Assembly (NCBI RefSeq): GCF_000195295.1 | Contig: NC_015388.1 | Location: 372,001 to 436,000, forward strand | Length of the DNA stretch: 64,000 bases | From: Desulfobacca acetoxidans DSM 11109 | GTDB taxonomy: Bacteria > Desulfobacterota > Desulfobaccia > Desulfobaccales > Desulfobaccaceae | Reading direction: 5' to 3' | In this document: positions 37,478 through 45,657 of the stretch, piece after piece | How positions within the stretch are numbered: position 1 is the stretch's first letter | Layout: every line of letters starts with the position of its first letter | Notes under the pieces: generated by a model | The model's input: only the letters and a program-made list of their open reading frames with translations | What the model was told of the DNA's origin: nothing | The model's database searches: none | Made by a program: the position numbers and the translations under genes

Positions 37478-37493
37478 GTTTTAGACATAAAAC
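37478..37493. promoter_or_regulatory. candidate DtxR-family operator at the feo promoter
   Basis: GTTTTAGACATAAAAC, six-base arms around GACA, starts right after the -10 box. A related half-site, ATGTTTTGTC, lies between the -35 and -10 boxes (37457-37466). A repressor bound here would cover the start point. The downstream gene encodes a DtxR-type regulator, so autoregulation by iron or manganese is likely. Confidence 0.55.
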
Positions 37494-37511
37494 TTTGTTA
37501 GGAAAATAAAT

Positions 37512-38261
37512 ATGAATAGCCTATCCCTAAGCGAGAGTCTGGAAGATTACCTTGAAGCAATTTTTCATATTGTGCTGGAAAAGCAGGTTGCCCGGGTCAA
37601 GGATATCGCCAGCCGCCTGAAGGTGCATAAGTCCTCGGTAACCGCAGCACTGCGGAACCTGGCCGACCGCAAGCTTGTCAACTACGCTCCTTATGACGTG
37701 ATAACCCTAACCCCGCAGGGAGCTACCCTGGCAAAGGATGTGGTGCGCCGTCATGAAGCCCTGAGCGATTTTTTCGTTAAGGTTTTGACTATTGATAAGA
37801 CCCTGGCAGAAGAGGCCGCCTGTCGAATGGAGCATGCCATGCCGCGGGTTATTGTAGATCGACTGATCCTCTTCAGCGAGTTCCTGGAAGTTTGCCCACG
37901 GGCTGGCAAAAAATGGATTCGCGGTTTTCAGCACTTTTGCGATGACGCCCTGGAACAGCAGAACTGCGAGCGTTGCATCAGTCTGTGCCTAGATGATGTG
38001 AAAAAAAAACAGAAACAAGAAGGGGGAATGATGACTCTACCCCTCAGGGAACTAAAACCCGGCCAGAAAGGAAAAATCCTCGCCGTAAAAAATGAAGGTG
38101 ATCTCGGTAAACGGATCGCAGACATGGGCATAACCCCTGGTACCTTGGTGGAGGTCGAGCGGGTAGCGCCTCTTGGTGACCCCATCGACATCAAGGTCAA
38201 GGGATATCACCTGTCTTTGCGCCGGGACGAAGCTACGGGGATAACCGTAGAATTGCACTGA
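37512..38261 (+). CDS. DtxR-family metal-dependent regulator fused to a FeoA domain
   Basis: A 249-residue protein. Residues 1-145 are a DtxR/MntR regulator: SLEDYLEAIFHIVLEK, a winged helix with VHKSSVTAALRNLADRKLV, and a dimerisation region with AACRMEHAMP, whose Cys, Glu and His are likely metal ligands. A short Cys stretch (CERCISLCLDD, about residue 155) and a Lys-rich linker follow. Residues 175-249 are a FeoA domain (LPLRELKPGQKGKILAV, then RIADMGITPGTLVEV). It should bind Fe(II) or Mn(II) and repress the feo genes. It is first in the operon, followed by feoA after 12 bases. Confidence 0.92.
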   Translation: MNSLSLSESLEDYLEAIFHIVLEKQVARVKDIASRLKVHKSSVTAALRNLADRKLVNYAPYDVITLTPQGATLAKDVVRRHEALSDFFVKVLTIDKTLAEEAACRMEHAMPRVIVDRLILFSEFLEVCPRAGKKWIRGFQHFCDDALEQQNCERCISLCLDDVKKKQKQEGGMMTLPLRELKPGQKGKILAVKNEGDLGKRIADMGITPGTLVEVERVAPLGDPIDIKVKGYHLSLRRDEATGITVELH

Positions 38262-38273
38262 GGTCAGGCGGCT

Positions 38274-38543
38274 ATGAGATGCAAAAGAAGGGCTGGGGTT
38301 GCAATAGCGCCGCCTCTGGGGAGGCCTCTGACGCTGGTGCCGGTAGGGCAGCGGGTTCACCTGGTTGCAGTGCAGGCTGGATGTGGACTCCAGGGACACC
38401 TTCTGGCCATGGGCTTGATTCCCGGCATCGAGGTGGAGGTTATCCATAAGGCCCCTGCAGATCATGGTCCCATCCTGGTTCGGATCGGCAACAGCCGTCT
38501 GGCGCTTGGGTGGTGCATGGCCCAAAAAATATATGTGGAATAA
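38274..38543 (+). CDS. feoA: FeoA-family ferrous iron transport protein
   Basis: An 89-residue SH3-like protein that is thought to modulate FeoB. LTLVPVGQRVHLVAVQAG and HLLAMGLIPGIEVEVIHKAP match the FeoA pattern, and it ends with IGNSRLALGWCMAQKIYV. The first 15 residues (MRCKRRAGVAIAPP) are outside the usual domain; no clear ribosome site decides the start. Together with the FeoA domain of the regulator, two FeoA modules precede feoB. Confidence 0.88.
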   Translation: MRCKRRAGVAIAPPLGRPLTLVPVGQRVHLVAVQAGCGLQGHLLAMGLIPGIEVEVIHKAPADHGPILVRIGNSRLALGWCMAQKIYVE

Positions 38544-38557
38544 TTTTTTTTGGCCTA

Positions 38558-38579
38558 TATGTTTGGTTAATCAAACATA
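38558..38579. promoter_or_regulatory. palindrome between feoA and feoB, candidate operator
   Basis: TATGTTTG and CAAACATA around GTTAAT: eight-base perfect arms, 22 bp in all. The half-site TATGTTT resembles those at the operon promoter. It lies 33 bases before the feoB start, where it could be a second regulator site or form an RNA hairpin that sets feoB expression. Confidence 0.55.
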
Positions 38580-38612
38580 GTCAGATACTTAAAACATAAG
38601 GATGGGAACAGG

Positions 38613-41138
38613 ATGGCAAAGGTTACGATAGCCTTGGCTGGCAATCCGAATGCGGGGAAATCCTGCATCTTTAATTATATAACCGGCGCCCGGCAACATG
38701 TGGGGAATTATCCGGGTGTGACCGTAGAGAAAAAAGAGGGGCTTTGTACTTGTGGTGAACTGCAGATTCAGGTGGTGGATCTGCCGGGAACCTATAGCCT
38801 GACGGCGTACTCCATTGATGAGGTGGTGGCTCGGAATTACATCCTGGAGGAGAAGCCGGATGTGATAGTCAATGTCGCTGATGCTTCCAATCTGGAGCGG
38901 AATCTTTATCTCACTACCCAGCTCCGGGAACTCGGGGTTCCTATGGTCCTGGCCCTCAATATGAGCGATGTGGCTCGAAATCAGGGTATCGAAATTGATT
39001 GTCAGGCTATCTCCAAGGTCCTGGGCATTCCGGTTGTCCCCACCATCGGGCATAAAGGTGAGGGGATCCGGGAACTGTTGGATGAGGTCGTCACCCTGGC
39101 CTCCAATGGGCATCACCCGGCCTCTTTCAGGGTGGAGTATGGCCGTGATCTGGAGCCTGAGCTCGCCGCCATCCAGCAAGTGATTGAGAAACAGGGGAAT
39201 TCTCTGGCGAATAAATATCCTCCCCGCTGGCTGGCAGTGAAACTGCTGGAAAAAGACGAAGACCTCCGGAAGCAAAAAATCTCGCCGGAGATATTGCGAG
39301 CTCTGACTAAAAGTGCCAAAAAGCTCAAGGAGTTATCGGGTAGCCCGCCCGAGATTATGATCGCCGAGGCTCGCTACGGTTATATTGCTGGAATCTGCCA
39401 GGAAGCGGTGCGCAGTTCGGTTGAGACCAGGCGGCAGATGTCGGATCGCCTTGACGCCGTCCTGTTGAACCGGGGGCTGGGACTGCCGATCTTTTTGGGC
39501 CTCATGTATCTGGTCTTTCAAATGGTCTTTACCCTGGGGGAACCGCCCATGGGGTGGATCGAATCGGCCTTTGAATGGGTTGGCGGAATTGTATCCGGTT
39601 GGTGGCCGAAAACCTCGGAGAGCGCCCTCAAATCCCTGTTGGTGGACGGCATCATCGGCGGGGTGGGTGCGGTAATAGTATTCTTGCCCAATATCTTGTT
39701 GCTCTTCCTTGCCATCGCCATTCTGGAGGATTCGGGCTATATGGCTCGAGCGGCATTTCTGATGGATCGTATCATGCACAAGATCGGCTTACATGGCAAG
39801 AGTTTCATTCCCATGCTGCTCGGCTTCGGTTGCACCGTACCGGCGATCATGGCGACCCGCACCCTCGATAATCGGGCTGATCGGCTCACGACCATCATGG
39901 TGGCGCCGCTGATGAGCTGCGGCGCCCGCCTGCCGATTTACGCCCTCATCATACCGGCCTTCTTCCCCGTGGGACTCCAGGGCTGGATGCTGTGGCTCAT
40001 TTATCTCATCGGCATTGCCCTGGCCGTAGTTAGTGCCCGAATCCTTCGCAGCACCCTGTTCCGGGGTGAGACCGTCCCTTTTGTTATGGAGCTGCCGCCG
40101 TATCATCTGCCGACCTTAAAAAGCGTTATCATCCACATGTGGGAACGGGGATCGTTGTACCTGAAGAAGGCCGGTACGATCATCCTGGCGTTGTCGGTGC
40201 TGCTGTGGGCCCTGACCAGTTATCCCAAGAAGGAAAAATACGACCAGGATTATCAGGCTATGACCATGCAAACGGAAGAGAACTTCCTGGCAAAGATAAG
40301 AGACCTTAATTCAGACCTGGGTCTCGCGGTAAACTCCCCGCTCTTAACGGAGGCCATAGGAGCTGAATTGGCAAAACAGGCCGAACAGGAAAACTATTAT
40401 GAACATGAAGTCGGCTATGCCCAAGCTCAGGAAAGGTATGACCACCGTCTGCAGGAACTCAAAGAAGGTCAGGGAGGTCCTTTGCTGACAACCTTCTTGG
40501 AGATGCGGGAGAAGGTGGATCAGGCACACCAGGAATTCGATCAAACCGTGGCGGAGGCGGGTTTGGAGCAAGGAAGCCCCGAATATGAAGCTACGGAGAA
40601 ACAGCGGGACGCAAAGTTGGCTGAGGCGGAGAAGGTAAACCCACAGGTATACGCCGCAGTGGCCAAGTTTCGGGAAGATCTGGAGATTCCCTATAAGGAG
40701 CGCTTGACCAAGATAAAGCAGGCCCAGGAAGCCGAAGACCTCTCCTATTCCGTAGCCGGTCGCATCGGTCATACTTTAGAGCCGCTCCTCACACCCCTCG
40801 GCTTCGATTGGAAGATCGGCACGGCGTTGATAGGTGCCTTCGCTGCCAAAGAGGTGTTCGTGGCCCAGTTGGGAATTGTCTATTCTGTGGGTAAGGCGGA
40901 GGAAGGTTCTGAAGCCCTGCGTGACCGGCTGCAGGAGAACTACAGCCCCTTGCAAGCCTTCAGTATCATGTTGTTCTGCCTGATCAGTGCCCCATGCATC
41001 GCCACCATCGCAGTAACTCGGCGTGAGACCGGCTCTACCGGTTGGGCCCTCTTCCAGTTGGGGGGTCTCACTCTCCTGGCCTATCTGGTAACCCTGTTCG
41101 TCTATCAGGGCGGCAGGCTTCTGGGATTAGGAGGCTGA
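38613..41138 (+). CDS. feoB: ferrous iron transporter FeoB with an enlarged loop
   Basis: Fe(II) importer of 841 residues. The N-terminal G domain has GNPNAGKSCIFNYITGA (residues 10-26), the switch HVGNYPGVTVEKKEG, DLPGTYSL and the NMSD base-recognition motif. The membrane part shows GFGCTVPAIMATRTL near residue 404 and a second FeoB Gate-type region. At about residues 538-708 there is a 170-residue charged, Glu/Lys/Gln-rich, helix-forming segment between ALTSYPKKEKY and SYSVAGRIGHTLEPLL; other FeoB proteins I know have a much shorter linker here. The last part has GAFAAKEVFVAQLGIVY. It is followed two bases later by its small partner. Confidence 0.95.
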   Translation: MAKVTIALAGNPNAGKSCIFNYITGARQHVGNYPGVTVEKKEGLCTCGELQIQVVDLPGTYSLTAYSIDEVVARNYILEEKPDVIVNVADASNLERNLYLTTQLRELGVPMVLALNMSDVARNQGIEIDCQAISKVLGIPVVPTIGHKGEGIRELLDEVVTLASNGHHPASFRVEYGRDLEPELAAIQQVIEKQGNSLANKYPPRWLAVKLLEKDEDLRKQKISPEILRALTKSAKKLKELSGSPPEIMIAEARYGYIAGICQEAVRSSVETRRQMSDRLDAVLLNRGLGLPIFLGLMYLVFQMVFTLGEPPMGWIESAFEWVGGIVSGWWPKTSESALKSLLVDGIIGGVGAVIVFLPNILLLFLAIAILEDSGYMARAAFLMDRIMHKIGLHGKSFIPMLLGFGCTVPAIMATRTLDNRADRLTTIMVAPLMSCGARLPIYALIIPAFFPVGLQGWMLWLIYLIGIALAVVSARILRSTLFRGETVPFVMELPPYHLPTLKSVIIHMWERGSLYLKKAGTIILALSVLLWALTSYPKKEKYDQDYQAMTMQTEENFLAKIRDLNSDLGLAVNSPLLTEAIGAELAKQAEQENYYEHEVGYAQAQERYDHRLQELKEGQGGPLLTTFLEMREKVDQAHQEFDQTVAEAGLEQGSPEYEATEKQRDAKLAEAEKVNPQVYAAVAKFREDLEIPYKERLTKIKQAQEAEDLSYSVAGRIGHTLEPLLTPLGFDWKIGTALIGAFAAKEVFVAQLGIVYSVGKAEEGSEALRDRLQENYSPLQAFSIMLFCLISAPCIATIAVTRRETGSTGWALFQLGGLTLLAYLVTLFVYQGGRLLGLGG

Positions 41139-41140
41139 CC

Positions 41141-41287
41141 ATGGCATGGCTCGAAATTCTTCTGATCGCGGCAATAATCGGGGGGGCCCTCTTCACGCTT
41201 TACCGCTATTTCTGGCAGAAACAGGGACGTTGTCCGGGATGCAATTCCGAGACCTGTCCCTCAAAACAGATGCATAAAAACTCTTAA
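41141..41287 (+). CDS. FeoB-associated Cys-rich membrane peptide
   Basis: A 48-residue peptide with one transmembrane helix (LEILLIAAIIGGALFTLY, residues 4-21) and a Cys-rich tail, CPGCNSETCPS (three Cys). Such peptides follow feoB in many anaerobes and replace FeoC; their exact role is not established. It starts two bases after the feoB stop, with GGAGG just before it. Confidence 0.88.
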   Translation: MAWLEILLIAAIIGGALFTLYRYFWQKQGRCPGCNSETCPSKQMHKNS

Positions 41288-41318
41288 CCCCTACCATGGA
41301 ACAGAAAGGAGATATTGG

Positions 41319-42059
41319 ATGAAGAAGTCTTTGGTATTGGTAAGCGCCGTTTTATTTCTGATCATGAGTTTCAGCCTGGCTGGTGCGGCTTCGGTAACGG
41401 TAGGCGCAGAGAGTACGATAACCGTGGATGGCACCTCGTATACGCTGGTTAGTGTTCCACCCGACTACAGCGGTCTCATGTGGGAGGTATCAGGTACCGG
41501 ATATAAGGCCTGCCTCTGCAAAATGACAGCCTTCCGGGCCCTTCAGGCCTTGGGAATTTATCTCTCCAACAACGACCTGCCCAGTGCCCAGATAAACATC
41601 ACCACCGGCTGGAACACCGATGGCCCCGAGGAGTTGTTTGTAGAAAGTATGCCCTGGGTAGAAGGGGTCAATTTTTCTTACGCTGATCCTATAACCCCTG
41701 GCTCCCTTCTGACCCTAACGGATGCCTGGTACGAGTTCTCCTATATGGGTGCCACCTACAAGGTTAGCAGCAGTTATGACAACTACCGATTTTCCCCGGA
41801 CATCAATCATGCAGGTTACGTCGAGGATTGGGATTTCTTTGATTACCGGACATATTTTCAAACTACGAGCGGATCGGATCCTAAAAAGAATTATTTCAGT
41901 ACCATCCTCAGGCCGCAGATTGTAGACAATCTCAAGGGAGAAACATGGTTTGAGGTGAGTGCGGTGCCGATTCCCGGAACGGGCTGGCTTCTCGGTTCGA
42001 GTCTTCTGGGTCTGGTTGGCATGGGCAGAAGGATAGTCCGGCCCAAGGACCCGGAATAG
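41319..42059 (+). CDS. exported PEP-CTERM-like protein with a possible FmdE-related metal site
   Basis: A 246-residue exported protein. Signal peptide: residues 1-23 (KKSLVLVSAVLFLIMSFSLA). The C terminus VPIPGTGWLLGSSLLGLVG plus MGRR is the sorting-signal form VP-hydrophobic-Arg handled by exosortases in Desulfobacterota. The middle has YKACLCKMTAFRALQALG near residue 66 and ITTGWNTDGPEELFVE near residue 93; the spacing loosely recalls the metal-binding domain shared with formylmethanofuran dehydrogenase subunit E, but the match is weak. It follows the FeoB peptide by 31 bases and probably shares the feo transcript, suggesting a role in metal handling at the cell surface. Confidence 0.8.
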   Translation: MKKSLVLVSAVLFLIMSFSLAGAASVTVGAESTITVDGTSYTLVSVPPDYSGLMWEVSGTGYKACLCKMTAFRALQALGIYLSNNDLPSAQINITTGWNTDGPEELFVESMPWVEGVNFSYADPITPGSLLTLTDAWYEFSYMGATYKVSSSYDNYRFSPDINHAGYVEDWDFFDYRTYFQTTSGSDPKKNYFSTILRPQIVDNLKGETWFEVSAVPIPGTGWLLGSSLLGLVGMGRRIVRPKDPE

Positions 42060-42251
42060 TTAATCTAACCTGATGGCAGCGTTGTCGAAGGTTTTCCTGC
42101 GGGGCAACCCAAAATAGCTGAATATCCTGTACAAGTTAGCGTTTTCAGATAGATCCGGAGCGGAAACCAAGGAAAAACTTTTTCCCCAGGGCTGGTGATA
42201 AAATGGATGAAATCGCCATCCCTGGATCGAAGGACATAGAAGGTAAAACAC

Positions 42252-43475
42252 ATGACGGTTTTTAAAAGAATCAGAAGGCCCCTGGCGGCAATGGAGGATT
42301 TTCTCTGTCCGATCATCGGCACCTGTCTGACTCTCAAAGAACTGCACAAGATAGGCCGGAGGTTTAAGTATGATGGGGAATCCACTCCCTATCAACTTCA
42401 TACCTGGTTAATCAGGACCGGTAAAAATTCGCCCGCCGTGGGCAAATATCTCCAGAAATATCTGTGCGAAAAATATCGTTCGGTGATGCAACGGTTAGAT
42501 GAATTTGAAGGAGAGGCATTGCTTTCTGCCTGGATCGCGGCCGTCCAGGAGGGCCAGGTAGCCGGGGCTTTTTGGGCCATTCTTACCCGACTGGACGTTC
42601 CGGACGCTATTATAGAGGAAGTTTTCGGGGAAGTCCACATGATGTCCCATCTCCAGGCGGCTGAAGTCCGGACCGAACTCAAGGCCTTTGACTCTCTGCG
42701 GCGGGAAAATAACCAAATTATCCAGAAACTGCAAAAAACTCGGTCTATGCTGGAACGGCAGCGCGCCGAAAAAGAGGAACTCCGTCGCCACCTAAGTCAG
42801 AAAGAAATTGAACTCCGCCAATTCCGACGTCAGTCAGCACAGATGACCAAGGCTTTGCAAAGTTATGAGAATACAGAGGCCCTGTCTGTACTTAAAAAAG
42901 AGCATAGTATGCTGCAAAAAGAGAACAAGGCTCTGCGGACCCAGTTGACTCAAGAACAGGCCCTCAGGAATAGGGCGGAAAGACGTCTGGAAAATCTTAG
43001 AGAAAAGATACAAAACCGCCCTTGTCGGCGCTGTCAGATTTCGGAACCTGGCAGTTGCCCGGCCAAATGCCCGGCAGCTTTAGCTGATGATTGCCCCCTG
43101 GGCCAAGGTGAGAATTGCCCCAGATTATGTAAGAAAAATATTCTTCTGGTGGGCGGTCTGGAGAAATTGACACCGTATTATCGCGGCATCATTGAAGGAG
43201 ATTTTGGCGGGGTTTTTTACCGTCATGACGGAGACTTTCGCCAGGGTCATTCCTGCCTTATGAGTATGGTCAAGAAAGCCCATGTCGTCATCTGTCCGGT
43301 AGGAATGAGTAGCCATAACGCCTGCTTATGCGTCAAGAAGCTGTGCAAAAGACTCAATAAGCCGTGTGTCATGTTAGCCAAGCCGGGTCTGGGAGCTCTA
43401 AAGCAGGCCTTGACGAATATGGTGGAACAAGAAATGTTCCAAAGCGAAGTACAGGGCGAGATATTGCTCCAATAA
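42252..43475 (+). CDS. DUF2325 protein with coiled coil and Cys-rich segment
   Basis: A 407-residue cytoplasmic protein of unknown role. Residues 1-145 are helical with no known domain. Residues about 150-255 form a long coiled coil (ELRRHLSQKEIELRQFRRQS and more). A Cys cluster follows at about 257-296, with CRRC, CPAKC, CPLG and CPRLC groups, nine Cys in all. The C terminus (about 298-395) is a DUF2325 domain: NILLVGGLEKLTPYYRGIIE, DFGGVFYRHDG and AHVVICPVGMSSHNACLCVK. The Cys cluster could bind a metal or an iron-sulfur centre. It lies in the iron island and probably starts its own unit, 192 bases after the previous gene. Confidence 0.8.
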   Translation: MTVFKRIRRPLAAMEDFLCPIIGTCLTLKELHKIGRRFKYDGESTPYQLHTWLIRTGKNSPAVGKYLQKYLCEKYRSVMQRLDEFEGEALLSAWIAAVQEGQVAGAFWAILTRLDVPDAIIEEVFGEVHMMSHLQAAEVRTELKAFDSLRRENNQIIQKLQKTRSMLERQRAEKEELRRHLSQKEIELRQFRRQSAQMTKALQSYENTEALSVLKKEHSMLQKENKALRTQLTQEQALRNRAERRLENLREKIQNRPCRRCQISEPGSCPAKCPAALADDCPLGQGENCPRLCKKNILLVGGLEKLTPYYRGIIEGDFGGVFYRHDGDFRQGHSCLMSMVKKAHVVICPVGMSSHNACLCVKKLCKRLNKPCVMLAKPGLGALKQALTNMVEQEMFQSEVQGEILLQ

Positions 43476-43545
43476 GGGACTGAGGCGAGGGATTGAAATT
43501 AACGATTGATATAAATAGCATATCGTCATAGAGGCGAGGTAAAAC

Positions 43546-43908
43546 ATGTCACATGAATTCAGGTTATATCTGCAGGCGTTGGATAGCCATTTGCGGGTGG
43601 CTCCTTTGGGCAAACTGACAGGGAGCGGGGTAGAACAGATTTTGGGTGCAGCCCAGGCCGGGCTGCGGGTCTTTCCAGTAGTTGTGGTGGATTTGCAGGG
43701 GGCGGAAAATTCGACGGCTGACACTTTGACCCGGCTGGAAGAAGGGCTGCGGCAACTGGTGAGCGAAAAAAAACTGATTTTGGGTCTCGAACCTGAAAAG
43801 TGGATTTTGCAAGGATCGCCGCCGGAGAAAATATGCCATTGCTGCAATAATTGCGAGAATTGCCCCTGCCGCTCCCGCACCGGCGAGAAGGCCAAAAAGA
43901 CAGGGTGA
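43546..43908 (+). CDS. small protein with Cys-rich C terminus, unknown function
   Basis: A 120-residue protein. Residues 1-95 look like a globular alpha/beta domain (LRVFPVVVVDLQGAENS in the middle), and the C terminus has the dense Cys group CHCCNNCENCPC (residues 97-108), six Cys and a His, followed by a basic tail. No family recognised. The Cys group suits metal binding. It lies 70 bases after the DUF2325 gene. Confidence 0.65.
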   Translation: MSHEFRLYLQALDSHLRVAPLGKLTGSGVEQILGAAQAGLRVFPVVVVDLQGAENSTADTLTRLEEGLRQLVSEKKLILGLEPEKWILQGSPPEKICHCCNNCENCPCRSRTGEKAKKTG

Positions 43909-43989
43909 CCTCGTATTCTTGAAGATCTCTGTTGGAAAACGATTATAGGCCATCCTTTGATTTTATCGGTGTCATACCAGGGAGGAACT

Positions 43990-44220
43990 ATGCCCGCGTA
44001 TCTTTACAAATGTGTCAGTTGTCAAGTCGAGGAGATCCGCATAGGGGGGCTGGATGACCATGTGGCTCTCTGCCATGACTGCGGCGACCTGATGCTGCGC
44101 CTGGATTATGACCTTTTTGCGCCCTATTTCGAGTCATCGACAGACACCGTAACGTCCTCGCTCCATCAATTGGACGTTTACGACGCACTCGCGAAACAGG
44201 GGCTGCAAGAGAAAAAATAA
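43990..44220 (+). CDS. small FmdB-type zinc-ribbon protein
   Basis: A 76-residue protein beginning MPAYLYKCVSCQVEEIRIGG with a second Cys pair CHDCGD, the pattern of FmdB-like putative regulators. The ATG at 43990 is chosen because GGGAGGAAC lies just upstream; an earlier start at 43957 has no site. The rest is acidic and unfamiliar. Role unknown; it precedes an outer-membrane protein gene by 23 bases and is probably co-transcribed. Confidence 0.75.
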   Translation: MPAYLYKCVSCQVEEIRIGGLDDHVALCHDCGDLMLRLDYDLFAPYFESSTDTVTSSLHQLDVYDALAKQGLQEKK

Positions 44221-44243
44221 GAGGAGAAAAAGGAGAAAATGAC

Positions 44244-45308
44244 ATGTTGTTTGGAAGAACTTGGTTAATCTGGTTTTCTTTGATTTGCGCCTGTTGGCTG
44301 AACGTTGGTGGAGTCATCCCGGCTGGCGCCACGGAAGACGAGGTCCGGATAGCTTCGGAATCTGCCAGGGCAGAAGGAGAAACCAGATCTGGGGGGCGTG
44401 GAGAAGGCTTTGAGCCAGAAGGGGGAGCAGCAGCCAAAGAGGAAGGGAGCAAGGAAGAGGCAGCAGGAGATGAATGCCCCGCTACCTTCGGACCCATCAT
44501 CACCGACACCGCCGTTCCCATCGAGAAAGGCAAATTCGCTGTCCAACCTACCTTCGGCCTGAGCTTCATAACTGACAGCTTAACCCAGAGCTGGCGCCGG
44601 GTGTCGGCAGGAGGCGATTTTTCGTCTTTCGCCATGGATTGGAAGTTCACCTATGGTCTGTGGAACAACCTCGAGGCCTTCGTGGTGATTCCCTATGCCC
44701 ACAAATGGGCCAGCAGCGTCAACGAACCGGGTCCCAGTGGGGAACGTGACGCCGACTTCGGGGGCATCGGCGACATCAACCTGACCTTTAAATACTGTTT
44801 GCTGGAGGAGACCCACACCCGCCCGACGTTGACCGCCTTATTCGCCATGGATTTCCCTACCGGCCATTTCAAGCGCCTCAATCCCCGATTTCTCGGTACC
44901 GATGAAATTGGGGGGGGTACTTGTGCCTTCACCACCGGGTTGAACCTGTCCAAGTATATCAAACCCTTGATAGTGTATGGCAACCTCTGGTATACCATGC
45001 GGACTGATTACACCACCGACGATGGCCGGCAAAACCCGCGGGATTTCGTCACCCTCAATCTGGCCGCCGAGTATCCCATCACCGAAAAATGGGTAGCCCT
45101 CATGGAGTTAACCAGCTATTGGGACAGTGGACGTTTGATCGGGCACAAAGCCAATACGCCGCCAGGCGCCTTGCTTTCGGTGATGCCGGGAATTGAATAC
45201 ATGGCTACCGAAAAATTCTCCCTGGCCCTCGGTTTAAACATCGACGCGGTAGGGAAAAACGCCGACGCAGCTATAACCCCGTTGCTTTCCATGGTCTACG
45301 CTTTTTAA
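44244..45308 (+). CDS. outer-membrane beta-barrel protein of the phenol-degradation MetA-like family
   Basis: A 354-residue exported protein. Signal peptide: about residues 1-29 (LIWFSLICACWLNVGGVIPA). Residues 30-75 are low-complexity, Glu/Gly/Ala-rich. The remainder is a series of amphipathic strands (FAVQPTFGLSFITDS, GGIGDINLTFKYCLL, VTLNLAAEYPITEKW) ending in MVYAF with a C-terminal Phe, as in outer-membrane barrels. It matches the putative MetA-pathway transporter family. Ligand unknown; its place before the TonB receptor suggests a role in the same uptake route. Confidence 0.82.
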   Translation: MLFGRTWLIWFSLICACWLNVGGVIPAGATEDEVRIASESARAEGETRSGGRGEGFEPEGGAAAKEEGSKEEAAGDECPATFGPIITDTAVPIEKGKFAVQPTFGLSFITDSLTQSWRRVSAGGDFSSFAMDWKFTYGLWNNLEAFVVIPYAHKWASSVNEPGPSGERDADFGGIGDINLTFKYCLLEETHTRPTLTALFAMDFPTGHFKRLNPRFLGTDEIGGGTCAFTTGLNLSKYIKPLIVYGNLWYTMRTDYTTDDGRQNPRDFVTLNLAAEYPITEKWVALMELTSYWDSGRLIGHKANTPPGALLSVMPGIEYMATEKFSLALGLNIDAVGKNADAAITPLLSMVYAF

Positions 45309-45657
45309 ATACCCGCGAGAATGATGCCGGTTATCAGTTTCCGGCTTCTGTTCCCAGGTTCATTGTTTTGGGATATGGTTTTGTCTCCGAGTTATAGAAG
45401 CTTTTCCTGGGGATCAAGTAAAAAGGGGGGCAATCTTTGGGTCAGTTCTTGGAGTAAATGTTTTTTCTTTCCCTAAAATATTAAGGCTCCAAGAGCGCGA
45501 AGGAGAAACCTGAATAACTAGAAAAAGGAGAAGGAGCGGTACCCCGCCAAGAGTCGCCGCTCCTCCTTACGACCAATCCTTAATGCGAAAAGATCGGCTC
45601 TTTTTTTTGTACCATAAACAGGGCCGACACGCAAGCCGAAATGAAAGGAGAGAGCGA

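Noticed and set aside
45309-45657. Cobalamin riboswitch before the TonB receptor
   Set aside because: No B12-box-like sequence found; only a GGAGCGG/CCGCTCC hairpin at 45533-45563 without a T-run.
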